64,000 nt of DNA from Ramlibacter sp. (GCF_029866045.1 NZ_JARXAB010000027.1:1-64000), one strand, 5' to 3'. Shown: positions 51,867 to 61,902, counted from the first letter of the stretch. Made by a program: numbers and translations. The notes: generated by a model from the sequence alone, not told the origin.

Positions 51867-52760
51867 TCAACCCAGGTTGGCCTTGAAAAAGGCCAGGGTC
51901 CGGTCCCACGACAGCTTGGCCGCCGGTGCATCAAAACGCGGGGTGGTGTCGTTGTTGAAGCCGTGCTGGGTGTTCGCGTACTGGTGGGTGGTGACCCGCA
52001 CGCCTGCCGCCTTCAGCGCCGCTTCATAAGCCGGCCAGGGGGCGTTGATGCGGTCGTCGATGCCCGCCAGATGCACCAGCAGGGGCGTCTTCACCTTGGC
52101 GGCCTCTGATACGGCTGGCACATTGCCGTAAAACGGCACACCGGCGGTGAGGTCTGGCAGGCGGGTGGCCAGGTTATGGACCATGCCACCGCCCCAGCAA
52201 AAACCGACCGCCCCCATCTTGCCAGTGCCGTCTGCGCGTGCTTTGAGCCAAGCAGCGCTGGCCACGAAGTCCTGCAGGGTCTTGGGCTGCTCCAGGCGGC
52301 CGAAGGCCTCGCGGGCCTTGTCTTCGTCACCGGGGTAGCCGCCCAGCGGGGTGAGGGCATCAGGGGCGAAGGCCATGAAGCCGTCCAGCGCCAAGCGGCG
52401 GGTGATGTCTTCTATGTGGGGGTTGAGACCGCGGTTCTCGTGAATCACCAAAATTGCCGGCAACTTGGCCGTGCCGGCCGACGCGGGCCGCGCGAGGTAG
52501 CCCTTGATGCTTCCAGAGCCTTGCGGGGAGGGCACAGAAACCGTCTCGGTCTTGACCCGCGCGTCATCGGGCTTGATCTGCTGGCCGGCGGCAAAGTTGG
52601 GGCTGAGAGCGGCCAGAAGGCCGGCTGCGGTGACGCCCGCCTTGGCGTAGCGCTGGGCCTGGTCGAGGAAGCCGCGGCGGGACAAGGTGCCATGCACATA
52701 AGCGTCAAAGAGAACCAAAAGTTCCTGGTCAAAATCCTGGGCGGTCAGTCGCTGCGGCAT
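51867..52760 (-). CDS. Dienelactone hydrolase family protein
   Basis: AILVIHENRGLNPHIEDITRRLALDGFMAFAPDALTPLGG; GAVGFCWGGGMVHNLA. Confidence 0.93.
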   Translation of the reverse strand: MPQRLTAQDFDQELLVLFDAYVHGTLSRRGFLDQAQRYAKAGVTAAGLLAALSPNFAAGQQIKPDDARVKTETVSVPSPQGSGSIKGYLARPASAGTAKLPAILVIHENRGLNPHIEDITRRLALDGFMAFAPDALTPLGGYPGDEDKAREAFGRLEQPKTLQDFVASAAWLKARADGTGKMGAVGFCWGGGMVHNLATRLPDLTAGVPFYGNVPAVSEAAKVKTPLLVHLAGIDDRINAPWPAYEAALKAAGVRVTTHQYANTQHGFNNDTTPRFDAPAAKLSWDRTLAFFKANLG

Positions 52761-52994
52761 GGCGTCTCCTTGGGTTAGGCCGGCTCAAAAAGGCCAGCCT
52801 ACACCAAGACGAACAAACTGGCAGGGCGTGCAGGATTGCCTGCAGCGGCCCGCAGGACACCGCGCAGCATCGATCGAACCCACTGGAGCAATACGCCTGA
52901 CTCAAATGCACCCGGGCAAAGTGCACCTGCGTCTGCCGACACGATCAAGCCCGACCCGAGCGTGCGCATCGCGCCCGATACCCAGGGGCCCCCC

Positions 52995-53774
52995 TTAGAC
53001 CAGCCCCCAGTAGGACCCGCCGTCGAGTTGCAGGTTTTGCCCGGTCATGAAGCCGGCGTTGGCGCTGCACAGATAGGCGCAGGCCTGGCCAAACTCCTCC
53101 GGCCGGCCCAGGCGCCGGGCCGGTAGCGTGTCGGCAATCTTCTGGCGCGCTTCCTCACGCCCGATCCCCAGCTCTCGCATCATGCGCTGGGCCATGAACT
53201 CTTGCCGCGGCGTGTCAAAGCGCTCGGGCAACAGGTTGTTCAGGGTCACGTTGTCGACGATGGCTTCGCGCGCCAAGGCCCGGGTGAGAGCGGTGAGGCC
53301 CGCGCGGGCAGCTGTCGACAGGCCCATGGCGGCATGCGGCGTCTTGACCATCGCCGAGGTGATGTTCACCACCCGGCCGAACCTGCGCTCGCGCATGCCA
53401 GGCAGCACCGCTCGCAGGATCAGGGCCGCTGCGAGGAGGTTGCTCTCTAGTGCACCCATCCAGGCGGCATGGTCCCAATCGGCCAATTGCCCAGGCGGTG
53501 GGCCGGCGTTGTTGTTCACGAGAATGTCTGGCGCCGGGCATGCGGCGAGCAGCGCGGCTCGGCCCGCCTCGGTGTTGATGTCGGCTGGGACTCCGGTGAC
53601 CCTTGCACCAGTTGCTTCTCGCAGGGTCCGCACGGCGGCCTGTAATTTGCCCTCATCACGGCCGTTGATGAAGATCTCGCAGCCCTCCTCGGCCAGGGCC
53701 AAGGCGCAGGCGTAACCCAGGCCCTGGGAGGAGGCGCAAATGAGGGCCTTGCGCCCCTTGATGCCGAGGTCCAT
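52995..53774 (-). CDS. SDR family oxidoreductase
   Basis: MDLGIKGRKALICASSQGLGYACALALAEEGCEIFINGR; NNNAGPPPG; FMTGQNLQLDGGSYWGLV. Confidence 0.93.
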   Translation of the reverse strand: MDLGIKGRKALICASSQGLGYACALALAEEGCEIFINGRDEGKLQAAVRTLREATGARVTGVPADINTEAGRAALLAACPAPDILVNNNAGPPPGQLADWDHAAWMGALESNLLAAALILRAVLPGMRERRFGRVVNITSAMVKTPHAAMGLSTAARAGLTALTRALAREAIVDNVTLNNLLPERFDTPRQEFMAQRMMRELGIGREEARQKIADTLPARRLGRPEEFGQACAYLCSANAGFMTGQNLQLDGGSYWGLV

Positions 53775-53790
53775 GCTGTTTCCTGTTTGC

Positions 53791-55158
53791 TTAAAGGGTG
53801 GGCTCAGTCGTCTGCGAGACGGCCAGATCGGCAAAGCAACGCCCCTCGGCCGCCAGCTTCTCCAAGAGGGGCGCTGGCTGCCACCACGCGCCGTGCTCGG
53901 CGTGCAAGCGACGGATATCGGCGAGAACTTGCGCCAGGCCGATTCGGTCGGCCAAGTACATCGGCCCTCCCTGGTGGGCAGGAAAGCCGTAGCCGGTGAG
54001 GTAGGTGATGTCGATGTCACCAGGGCGCAGGGCGATGCCTTGCTCGAGCAATCGCGCCCCCTCGTTGACCATCCCGTACAGGCAGCGCTTGAGGATTTCG
54101 GTTTCGTCCATCGGCCGGCGGGTGATGCCCATGCGCGCAGACTCCTCCACGATGAAGCGCTCAATTTCCGGGTCACGCCGAGGGGTGCGGTCGCCCGACT
54201 CGTAGCGGTACCAACCCCGTCCGCTTTTTTGGCCGAAGCGGCCCATGTCGCACAGTTTGAGGATCAGGTCGTTCCAGCGCCGGTCCTTGGCACGGGTGGC
54301 CATCTGGGCCTTGCGGGTCTGCCAACCCACGTCATTGCCGGCCATGTCGTGCACCGCAAAGATGCCCATGGCGTAGCCAAAGCGGGTGAGGGCGGCGTCC
54401 ACTTCGTGTGGCAGGGCGCCGTCTTCCACCAAGAAGTGCGCCTCGCGGTTGTATTGCCGGAAAAGGGCGTTGCCGATGAAGCCCGGGTAGATGCGGGCCA
54501 GCACCGAGGTCTTGCCCATTCGCCGGCCCAGGTCCATCAGGGTGGCAATGACGTCAGGCGCAGTTTTCGCGGCCCTCACCACCTCGAGCAGCTTCATCAC
54601 GTGCGCGGGGCTGAAAAAATGCGCGCCCACGACGTCCTGGGGCCGCTTCGTGACCGCAGCGATCTGGTCGATGTCCAGCCCCGAGGTGTTGGTCGCCAAG
54701 ATGGCGCCGGGGCGGGCGAGGGTGTCAAGCTGCCGGAAGATGTCTTGCTTGAGGCCCAGGTCTTCGAAGACGGCTTCGATCACCAGGTCGGCAGGGGCCA
54801 CGGCGGCCATCTCCAGCGAACCGGTGATGAGGGCCAGGCGCTCGGTCATGGTGGCCGCGTCCAACTTGCCGCGCTTCACACTGGTGGCGTAGTTGTCCCG
54901 GATCTTGGCCAGGCCCTTGTCCAGTCCCTGTGCGCTGGCGTCGATCAGCGTGACCGGAACGCCGATATTGGCCAGGGCCATGGCGATGCCCCCGCCCATG
55001 GTGCCAGCGCCGATGACAGCCACCTGGCGCAGGGGCCGAAGCGCTGTTTCCGCAGGGATGTCCGGGACGCGGGTGGCTGCGGCGGCGCAGCGCTTGGCAT
55101 GGGCGGCGGCGCGGGCGCGATCTTCGTCGCTGACCTGGAAGAAGTTGAAGTCGCTCAT
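53791..55158 (-). CDS. 3-hydroxyacyl-CoA dehydrogenase family protein
   Basis: RQVAVIGAGTMGGGIAMALANIGVPVTLIDAS; GAHFFSPAHVMKLLEVV; GFIGNALFRQYNREAHFLVEDGA. Confidence 0.93.
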   Translation of the reverse strand: MSDFNFFQVSDEDRARAAAHAKRCAAAATRVPDIPAETALRPLRQVAVIGAGTMGGGIAMALANIGVPVTLIDASAQGLDKGLAKIRDNYATSVKRGKLDAATMTERLALITGSLEMAAVAPADLVIEAVFEDLGLKQDIFRQLDTLARPGAILATNTSGLDIDQIAAVTKRPQDVVGAHFFSPAHVMKLLEVVRAAKTAPDVIATLMDLGRRMGKTSVLARIYPGFIGNALFRQYNREAHFLVEDGALPHEVDAALTRFGYAMGIFAVHDMAGNDVGWQTRKAQMATRAKDRRWNDLILKLCDMGRFGQKSGRGWYRYESGDRTPRRDPEIERFIVEESARMGITRRPMDETEILKRCLYGMVNEGARLLEQGIALRPGDIDITYLTGYGFPAHQGGPMYLADRIGLAQVLADIRRLHAEHGAWWQPAPLLEKLAAEGRCFADLAVSQTTEPTL

Positions 55159-55166
55159 GCTGCGGT

Positions 55167-55958
55167 TCAACCCTGGTTTTCCTGCAGCCGTTTGGCCTTG
55201 CCGTCGACGAATTCACGCAGGCGGGCTTCGGCTTCGGGCGGACGAGCACGGTTGGAATTGAGCTGTTCGACAAACAGGCCATCGTCGTGCGACATGTCCT
55301 GGATGCGCGGGAGGACGTTGATGATCATCCAATTGGTCTCGACACTGTTCTTGGCGATACGCTGAGCCAGCTCGGTGGCCTTGGCCAGGGCCTGGCCGGC
55401 GGGCACCACGTAGCGCACGACATGTTCTTGCAGGCCCTCGGCCGGGGTGAGCAGTCGGCCGGTGAGCATCATGTCCATCATCACGGTGGTTCCCACCACG
55501 CGCTGGATGCGGACTGTGCCGCCGCCACCAACGAAGATGCCGCGTTGGCCCTCAGGCAGGCCGAACAGCGCTGTTTCGTCGCAGACCCTCACATGCGCAG
55601 CCGTGGCCAATTCGAGGCCACCGCCCACCACCGCGCCGTGCAGCGCGGCGACGAAGGGAATCGGACCGCGGGCGATCAGGTCAAACACCTCATGCCAGTT
55701 GTGGCGACGACGCTTGCGCGGGGGCTTGATCTGACCCGTGGCGCGGGCGAGGGCCTCCGCCAGGTCGAGCCCAGAGCAAAAATTGGTGCCGTGCCCATGC
55801 AGCACCGCCACGTCGGCCTCATCATGGGCCCGCAGCACCGCCGCGCGCAGGGCGTCGACGAGCGGATCGTTGATGGCGTTGCGCTTGTCAGGGCGGTTCA
55901 GGCCAATGAAGGCGACATTGCCTTCAAGGGCGTAGGTAATCAGATTGTCTTCGCGCAT
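55167..55958 (-). CDS. Enoyl-CoA hydratase/isomerase (crotonase)
   Basis: VAFIGLNRPDKRNAINDPLVDAL; NFCSGLDL; ALHGAVVGGGLELATAAHVRV. Confidence 0.92.
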   Translation of the reverse strand: MREDNLITYALEGNVAFIGLNRPDKRNAINDPLVDALRAAVLRAHDEADVAVLHGHGTNFCSGLDLAEALARATGQIKPPRKRRRHNWHEVFDLIARGPIPFVAALHGAVVGGGLELATAAHVRVCDETALFGLPEGQRGIFVGGGGTVRIQRVVGTTVMMDMMLTGRLLTPAEGLQEHVVRYVVPAGQALAKATELAQRIAKNSVETNWMIINVLPRIQDMSHDDGLFVEQLNSNRARPPEAEARLREFVDGKAKRLQENQG

Positions 55959-55978
55959 GGGTGGGGGGGTTGGGGAAA

Positions 55979-57259
55979 TCAAAGATCGAGCTTGTCCATC
56001 GGCTCGATGGCCACGCCGGTGGCCGCTTGGTGGGCTTGCTGCACCCATTCGGGCTGCCCGGCGTGGAAGATGAAATGCCGCAGGAGCCGGGCCCATTTGG
56101 GGTGCCGCCGGTAGTCGACCAAGGGTAGACCCTTCATGAAAAAGTCGCGCGAGTCGGAGGGCAGGAAGACCCGCTGGTTGGCGTCGGGGTTGCGTAGGAC
56201 CCCCTTGGGGTCACGACCGGCCTGCACCGCCTCGATGTCCTCAAACAACTGCCTGCGCAGCATCGCAATGCCACGGTCGCTGGCACCCAGGTTTTCGCGC
56301 GTGCGGTCGGCAATACGGCCCTGACCGACCCAGGCGACGATGTCTTGGTTGAGGATATGGCTGGTGATCCATCGGCCATCTTCGCCGCGAATCGGGGCGT
56401 GCCAGGTTGGAATGCTCGTCTGCGCAAAGGGCTCAGCCTCGCGCGGCACGCGCAGGAAGGACCAAGTCACGCTCAAGGTGTTCTCGTCGTCCACAGGGAC
56501 GCGCCACTCGAAATGGTCGCCCAGAAAGAAGCCGTTGGGCCAGAGGCAGACCCGGCCGATGGTCCACAGCGGGTTGTTCTCGCCGCTGTCCTCGGTGATG
56601 CGCTTGTAAATGAAGCCGTGCTCGAACTCTTCGAAGGCCAGCTGGAGGTGGGTCGGCGCATAGCTGCCCATGTGCCCGCGCAGGCGCCGGCTCCAGTTGG
56701 CGTGCATCCACTCGAAGTGAACCGGGTCGATCGAATTCTCCTGCGCCTGCAGCCAGTTGCAGGGCACCTCCGCGAACACCGACTGAACGAAGCCGTTCTC
56801 CCAGTGAAAGGGCTCCCAGTCGGGTAGCTCCGGTGCGGGCTGCGGCCCGAGGTAGGCCCAGAGCAGACCCGCCATGGGGCGTACCGGGTAGGCCTTGAGA
56901 CGGGTGCGCTGGCGGAGTTTGCCTGCCGGGTCGACCTGGTCTTCATAAGGCTGGGCGATGCACCCACCTTGGTGGTCATATTGCCAGCCGTGGTAATTGC
57001 AGCGAAGTCCGCGCTCCTCCACGAAACCGTAGGAGAGGTCGGCACGCCGGTGGGCGCAGAAGCGATCCACCAGGCCGTAGTGGCCACCCAGATCGCGGTA
57101 AAGCACCAGGTCTTCGCCGAGCAGGCGCACCGGCTTGACCGGATTGCGCGCGAGTTCGTCGATGCCGGCGATCGGGTGCCAGTGCCGCCGCAGCACCTCG
57201 CCCATCGGCGTACCCGGACCGACCCGGGTCAGGGCCTCGTTCTTTTCAGGGGTGAGCAC
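55979..57259 (-). CDS. Rieske 2Fe-2S aromatic ring-hydroxylating oxygenase, alpha subunit
   Basis: CAHRRADLSYGFVEERGLRCNYHGW Rieske motif; DPVHFEWMH mononuclear-iron motif. Confidence 0.92.
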   Translation of the reverse strand: MLTPEKNEALTRVGPGTPMGEVLRRHWHPIAGIDELARNPVKPVRLLGEDLVLYRDLGGHYGLVDRFCAHRRADLSYGFVEERGLRCNYHGWQYDHQGGCIAQPYEDQVDPAGKLRQRTRLKAYPVRPMAGLLWAYLGPQPAPELPDWEPFHWENGFVQSVFAEVPCNWLQAQENSIDPVHFEWMHANWSRRLRGHMGSYAPTHLQLAFEEFEHGFIYKRITEDSGENNPLWTIGRVCLWPNGFFLGDHFEWRVPVDDENTLSVTWSFLRVPREAEPFAQTSIPTWHAPIRGEDGRWITSHILNQDIVAWVGQGRIADRTRENLGASDRGIAMLRRQLFEDIEAVQAGRDPKGVLRNPDANQRVFLPSDSRDFFMKGLPLVDYRRHPKWARLLRHFIFHAGQPEWVQQAHQAATGVAIEPMDKLDL

Positions 57260-57293
57260 GGGTGGGCCGTCTGTGGTCTCAAAAGTGACGAGC

Positions 57294-58280
57294 TTATTCG
57301 CCCTTGAAGCCGGAGGCCTTGATGATCGGGTCCCAGTGGGCGAGCTCGGCGCGTTGCATCACGTCAAGCTCCGCGGCATTGCGGAACAGGGGCTGGGCCC
57401 ACAGGCGTTCGGTCATGACCTGCTTGACATCCGCCATCTGCAAGATGTCGCGGATCGCGTTTTGCATGCGGGTGACGTCGCCAGCGGGCGTGCCCGCCTT
57501 GGCCCACATGCCGGTCCAGCCCTCACCGGAGGTGACGTTGATACCCTGTTCGGCGAATGTCGGGATGTCGGGCATGAGTGGCGAGCGCTCCTTGGTGAAC
57601 ACGCCAATTACCTTGATCTTGCCGGCCCGGTGGTGGGTCATCATGCCGTCCAGCAGGCTGATGGCCGAGGGCAGGTGGCCGCCGACCAGATCGGTCACCA
57701 TCGGGGGCGAGCCCTTGTACGGAGCCAGTTGCAGGTCCACGCCGATGGTCTTGGCCAGTTGCACGCCCAGGAAGTGGTTCTGACCGCCAGCGCCCGGGGT
57801 GCCAAAGCTGGCCTTGCTCGGGTTCTTGCGGCACCACTCGACAAATTCACGGGCGTTGCTGGCGCCGGTGTTCAGGGCCACGCCCATGCCCAGGGGGTAG
57901 GAGGCGAAGCTGGCGACGGGTGCGAAGTCCTTGGTGATGTTCCATTTGAGCTGGTCGCGAAACACCAGCATCTGGAAGGTGGGAGTGGCATTGGGTGCCA
58001 CCATGAAGGACAGGCCGTCGGCTGGCGCCGCCAGGAGTGCATCAGCCGCAATGCGCCCGCCCACGCCAACCGGGTTGGTCACGATCACCGGCTGGCCCAG
58101 GATGGCCGGCAGGCGGTCGGTGATCAAGCGCGCGATCGCGTCAGTGGCACCGCCGGTGGGAAATCCCACCAGCACCTTGATCGGGGGCTTTTGCGCGCGG
58201 GCGATGCGAGGCAAGCCCATGGCCAGGGCTGCGCCCGTGGCACCGGCGCTGGCGAGAAGGTTGCGACGATTGAGGGTCAT
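57294..58280 (-). CDS. Bug/TctC-type substrate-binding protein
   Basis: PIKVLVGFPTGGATDAIARLITDRLPAILGQPVIVTNPVGVGGRIAADALLAAPADGLSFMV. Confidence 0.9.
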   Translation of the reverse strand: MTLNRRNLLASAGATGAALAMGLPRIARAQKPPIKVLVGFPTGGATDAIARLITDRLPAILGQPVIVTNPVGVGGRIAADALLAAPADGLSFMVAPNATPTFQMLVFRDQLKWNITKDFAPVASFASYPLGMGVALNTGASNAREFVEWCRKNPSKASFGTPGAGGQNHFLGVQLAKTIGVDLQLAPYKGSPPMVTDLVGGHLPSAISLLDGMMTHHRAGKIKVIGVFTKERSPLMPDIPTFAEQGINVTSGEGWTGMWAKAGTPAGDVTRMQNAIRDILQMADVKQVMTERLWAQPLFRNAAELDVMQRAELAHWDPIIKASGFKGE

Positions 58281-58357
58281 GTCTGTCTCCTGTGTCTTTC
58301 GTCCAAGGGGGGCCGCCTCTGCGCGCGGCTTGTCTCAGGGGTTGGGGGGCGGGGGCG

Positions 58358-59626
58358 TCAGGACGTGGCGGCGCGCGCTGGTGCGACAGCCGGTGCATCG
58401 GCCAGGGTGCGCCAATCGGTGCCGGCGGGCATCACGCCACCGACCGAGCGGATGGTTCGATAGTTGAGGTCGGGATGGTGGGCCAAGGTGGGCGCCTTGC
58501 CCTCCATGTGCTCGCGGGCCGCACGCATCAGGAGCTGGCGCACCCGGATCACCGCACCGTCCGCAGAGCAGAGTTGCTCAGTGGTGCGGTCGTAGATCGG
58601 GCCCTGGCTGATGAACATGGCGAAGTCCTCGGTACCCAGGTGCTGCGGAAAGCCCGTCTGGTGGCCACGCTTCATCAGGTCGCGGTTCTGGCCCCAGTTG
58701 TCCTTGGCCTCGCCCGGCGGCAGTGGCGGGAAATTCCACACGTCGGGCGTGGCCGACATCACGGTCATGCCCAGGGGGCGATGGGTGTTGTACTGCACGA
58801 ACCAGCCGCGGTGGGTCAGGTCGTCGATCGGCACCGAGAAGAACACCGTGGTGGGGCTGGTGGCGTCGGGCGGGCAGATGATGCCGTACCAAGGCATCAC
58901 AAAGTTATTGATGCGGGCGTAGACCTTGTCGTCGGGCAGCTGGCGCAAGGCGGCGTAGCGGTAGCCATAGGGCTGGTCCTCGAATTCCATCTTGGGCGCC
59001 AGGGCCTTGGTCATGAGCAGGCGCTCGTTGCCGCCTCCCGCAGTGATCTGGGTGGTGGATTCGTGCAGCACGCCCACGTGGGAGGAGTCCATCGAGGCCT
59101 CCACCGCCTGCACCCAGTTGGTGGGCACCTCGGCGCTGGTGACAGAGCGCTGGCTCGCCGGCAGGTCCATGAAGGGCAGGTCGGGGAAGGGAGGCGGGGT
59201 CTCGCCTTTACCCAGCCAGACCCAGACGATGCCGCCGCGGTCCGCCACGCTGTAGCGGTTGACGCGCACATGCTTGCAAAAGGCGTCTTGGTCGCCGGTG
59301 TGGTTGGGGGCCTCGATCAACTCGCCCCGGGCGTTGAACTTCCATCCGTGGTAGATGCAGCGGATGCCGTTGTGCTCGTTTCGACCCAGGGCCAGCGAGG
59401 CCTTGCGGTGGGCGCACTGCTCGTCGAGCACGGCAGCGGTGCCGTCGGTCGTACGAAAGGCGATGTAGTTGGTGCCAAGCAGGCGGATCCGCACCGGCGC
59501 GCCGTCGGCTTCGAGCTTGATACTGGGTACGGCAGGCAGCCAGTAATGCTGGCGGATCATCTCGCCCATGGGCGCGCCATTTTCGACGCGTGTCAGCAGC
59601 TCGTTTTCTTCCTTCGTCAAGGGCAT
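58358..59626 (-). CDS. Rieske 2Fe-2S oxygenase alpha subunit (phthalate 4,5-dioxygenase-like)
   Basis: CAHRKASLALGRNEHNGIRCIYHGWKFNARGE; DSSHVGVLH iron motif. Confidence 0.92.
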   Translation of the reverse strand: MPLTKEENELLTRVENGAPMGEMIRQHYWLPAVPSIKLEADGAPVRIRLLGTNYIAFRTTDGTAAVLDEQCAHRKASLALGRNEHNGIRCIYHGWKFNARGELIEAPNHTGDQDAFCKHVRVNRYSVADRGGIVWVWLGKGETPPPFPDLPFMDLPASQRSVTSAEVPTNWVQAVEASMDSSHVGVLHESTTQITAGGGNERLLMTKALAPKMEFEDQPYGYRYAALRQLPDDKVYARINNFVMPWYGIICPPDATSPTTVFFSVPIDDLTHRGWFVQYNTHRPLGMTVMSATPDVWNFPPLPPGEAKDNWGQNRDLMKRGHQTGFPQHLGTEDFAMFISQGPIYDRTTEQLCSADGAVIRVRQLLMRAAREHMEGKAPTLAHHPDLNYRTIRSVGGVMPAGTDWRTLADAPAVAPARAATS

Positions 59627-59639
59627 GGCGCGCTCCCGT

Positions 59640-60638
59640 TCAACCCGCGTAGTTCTTGAAGGCGCGGGTGTAGAGCCGCTGGCAGTTGCACTCGAAGATG
59701 TCGCGCTTTTGCGCCTCGGTCAACCAGTCGATGCTCTCGATCACCGGCTTCATGTCGTCGTAGTCGCGGCCGCTGATCGGGTCGCGGGCGCTACCCGTGC
59801 CAGGTTTTTCGGTTCCGAACAGCACGTTGTCGGTGCCAGCCACCTTGCACAGGAGCTCGATCGCCTCCTTGCTGTAGTTGCAAGTGTCGAAGTAGAGCTT
59901 GCGCAGCTGTTCGTCAAAGGTCTCCTTGTCACCCTTGCGCACGGTCCAGGAGCGAAAGCGTCCCATCTGGTAGGGAATCGCGCCGCCCGCATGGGCGACG
60001 ACGATCTTGAGGTCGGGGAAGGTGTCAAAGGTCTTGGCGCCCAGCAGCGAGATGACCGCGATGCTCTCTTCGTTGATGAACTTGAGCGTGTAGGACTCGC
60101 GGGCGCTGCAGCTGCCGGCCGAATGAATGAGGCCTGGCACGTCCAGTTCGGTCATCGCCTGGTACAGGGGATGCCAGAAGGGGTCGCCCAGACCGGGCGG
60201 GTCGCCCTGGCCTTCGGTCGGGTCCGGGTTGATCAGGCAGCCCACAAACCCCAGTTGCTCGACGCAGCGACGCAACTCGGGAATGGCACGCTCCTCCAGC
60301 GCCTCGTCCATGTACTGGGGCAGGCCGGCGACGCCGCGGAAGCGGTCGGGGAACATCTCGACAAACCGGGCGATCAGGTCATTGCAGTGCCGGGACCAGA
60401 GCTCGGTCACCTTGCCGGGCTTGACCGAATGCATCTGCAGGTAAGGACGCGGGGAGATGAATTGAATGTCGGTGCCGACCTCGTCCATGCTCTTGACCAG
60501 CTCCTCGGCCACCTTGCGCACCGCGGCCTCGGGGATCTTGGGCAGGGTGTGCGGGTTGGCGCGTCCGCCGACCAGTTCCGCCATGAAGCGGAAGCTCTCG
60601 GGCGGCATGACGATGTGGGCGTGGGAGTCGATGATCAT
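59640..60638 (-). CDS. Amidohydrolase family protein (ACMSD/decarboxylase-like)
   Basis: MIIDSHAHIVMPPE; FPDLKIVVAHAGGAIPYQMGR; FGTEKPGT. Confidence 0.88.
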   Translation of the reverse strand: MIIDSHAHIVMPPESFRFMAELVGGRANPHTLPKIPEAAVRKVAEELVKSMDEVGTDIQFISPRPYLQMHSVKPGKVTELWSRHCNDLIARFVEMFPDRFRGVAGLPQYMDEALEERAIPELRRCVEQLGFVGCLINPDPTEGQGDPPGLGDPFWHPLYQAMTELDVPGLIHSAGSCSARESYTLKFINEESIAVISLLGAKTFDTFPDLKIVVAHAGGAIPYQMGRFRSWTVRKGDKETFDEQLRKLYFDTCNYSKEAIELLCKVAGTDNVLFGTEKPGTGSARDPISGRDYDDMKPVIESIDWLTEAQKRDIFECNCQRLYTRAFKNYAG

Positions 60639-60711
60639 GAACCGTTGTCTCTCTTGTTGGGTCGTGGGGCGGTCGAATGTAAAAGGGGGGCGAGCGGGAA
60701 AGCCGATGGGC

Positions 60712-61104
60712 TCAGCCCTGCACGTAGGCCAAAGCTTCAATCTGCAGCCACATGCCGTGCTGCAAGGCCTGCACGGTGATGTGGCGGGCGGGGCGATCGG
60801 CCGGGTCCGGGAACAGGGCCAGCCAGTGTGGGTTGACGGCCTCGCGCACCGACTCGTCGCCAATGGTCACGGCCAGCTTGACGACGTCGGCCAAGCTGGC
60901 GCCGCCGCCGGCGAGCACGGCCTGCAAATTGATGAAGGCGTTCGCGGCTTGGCTGGCCGCATCAGCCGGCAAGGCTCCGGTGACGGGGTCCTTGCCGTTG
61001 ACGGCAGAGGTGGCGAGCAGTGGGCCAACGCGGGCAGCCGCGGGAATGGGCGCTTTGTGCGAGCCGCCGGCGACATGGATGGAGCGGGGAGGGCGTGTGG
61101 TCAT
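60712..61104 (-). CDS. RidA family (YjgF/YER057c/UK114) protein
   Basis: NAFINLQAVLAGGGASLADVVKLAVTIGDESVREAVNPHWLALFPDPADRPARHITVQALQHGMWLQIEALAYV; conserved Arg and Glu retained. Confidence 0.88.
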   Translation of the reverse strand: MTTRPPRSIHVAGGSHKAPIPAAARVGPLLATSAVNGKDPVTGALPADAASQAANAFINLQAVLAGGGASLADVVKLAVTIGDESVREAVNPHWLALFPDPADRPARHITVQALQHGMWLQIEALAYVQG

Positions 61105-61116
61105 GGGGTCAGGCCA

Positions 61117-61875
61117 TCAGGGCAGGGGCCGGCTGTCGGGCTCGGCCTCGAACAAATGCATGGGGATGCTGGCCAGAAACTCAGAAAAGCCGGTGGAGCC
61201 CGAGGGCACATGCAGCAGCATTTCCCGCGCAGCGGCGGCCTCGTCGCCGTCCTGAATGGCACGGGCGACCTTACGGTGGTCCTGCAGCGACTGATTGATC
61301 TGGGCCTTGGTGACAAAGTCACGCAGGCGATAGCGGTGGATCTGCCGGCGCGCGTTGCGAATCAGGTCGGCGAGGTAGGGGTTTCGGCAGCCGCGGTAGA
61401 TGACGTCATGGAAGCGGGCGTTGGCCTGGGCGTATTCCTCGGTGCCGCCTTCCACGGCGGCGTCCTGGCAGCCTTGCAGCGCCTCGTCGATGGCGCGGCG
61501 CAGGTCGTCGTCGACCCGGCGCGCGGCCATCTTGGCGCAGGTGGCTTCTAGCTCACCAATGCCTTCCATGATGGCGCGCAGCTGGCTGATGGACAGGCGG
61601 GAGACGGTCACACCCTGGCGCGGCGCAATGCGCACCAGGTTGCGAGCGGCCAGCTGTTGCAGCGCCTCGCGCACCGGGGTACGTGAGACCTGGAAGCGGA
61701 CAGCGAGCTGCCGCTCGTCGAGCGGGCAGCCCGGCGGCAGCTTGCCCGCCTCGATCTCCTCCTGGAGGGCGGCCCGGATTTCGTTGGCGCGGCCGCCGCG
61801 CGGGCGACCGTCCTCGATGCCGAGGAGCGCCTCGGCATCGGTTTCGGGCGCGGAAAGGGTGGCGGTGGATTCCAT
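61117..61875 (-). CDS. GntR family transcriptional regulator (FadR/FCD-like)
   Basis: GKLPPGCPLDERQLAVRFQVSRTPVREALQQLAARNLVRIAPRQGVTVSRLS plus helical FCD-like C-terminus. Confidence 0.92.
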   Translation of the reverse strand: MESTATLSAPETDAEALLGIEDGRPRGGRANEIRAALQEEIEAGKLPPGCPLDERQLAVRFQVSRTPVREALQQLAARNLVRIAPRQGVTVSRLSISQLRAIMEGIGELEATCAKMAARRVDDDLRRAIDEALQGCQDAAVEGGTEEYAQANARFHDVIYRGCRNPYLADLIRNARRQIHRYRLRDFVTKAQINQSLQDHRKVARAIQDGDEAAAAREMLLHVPSGSTGFSEFLASIPMHLFEAEPDSRPLP

Positions 61876-61902
61876 CGCGGCAAATATACATTGAGTTACC
61901 TG

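Noticed and set aside
53740-55365. 541 aa plus-strand ORF opposite 3-hydroxyacyl-CoA dehydrogenase
   Set aside because: Antisense shadow; low-complexity translated sequence without domains.
58292-59659. 455 aa plus-strand ORF opposite the Rieske gene
   Set aside because: Antisense shadow of a gene with intact catalytic motifs.
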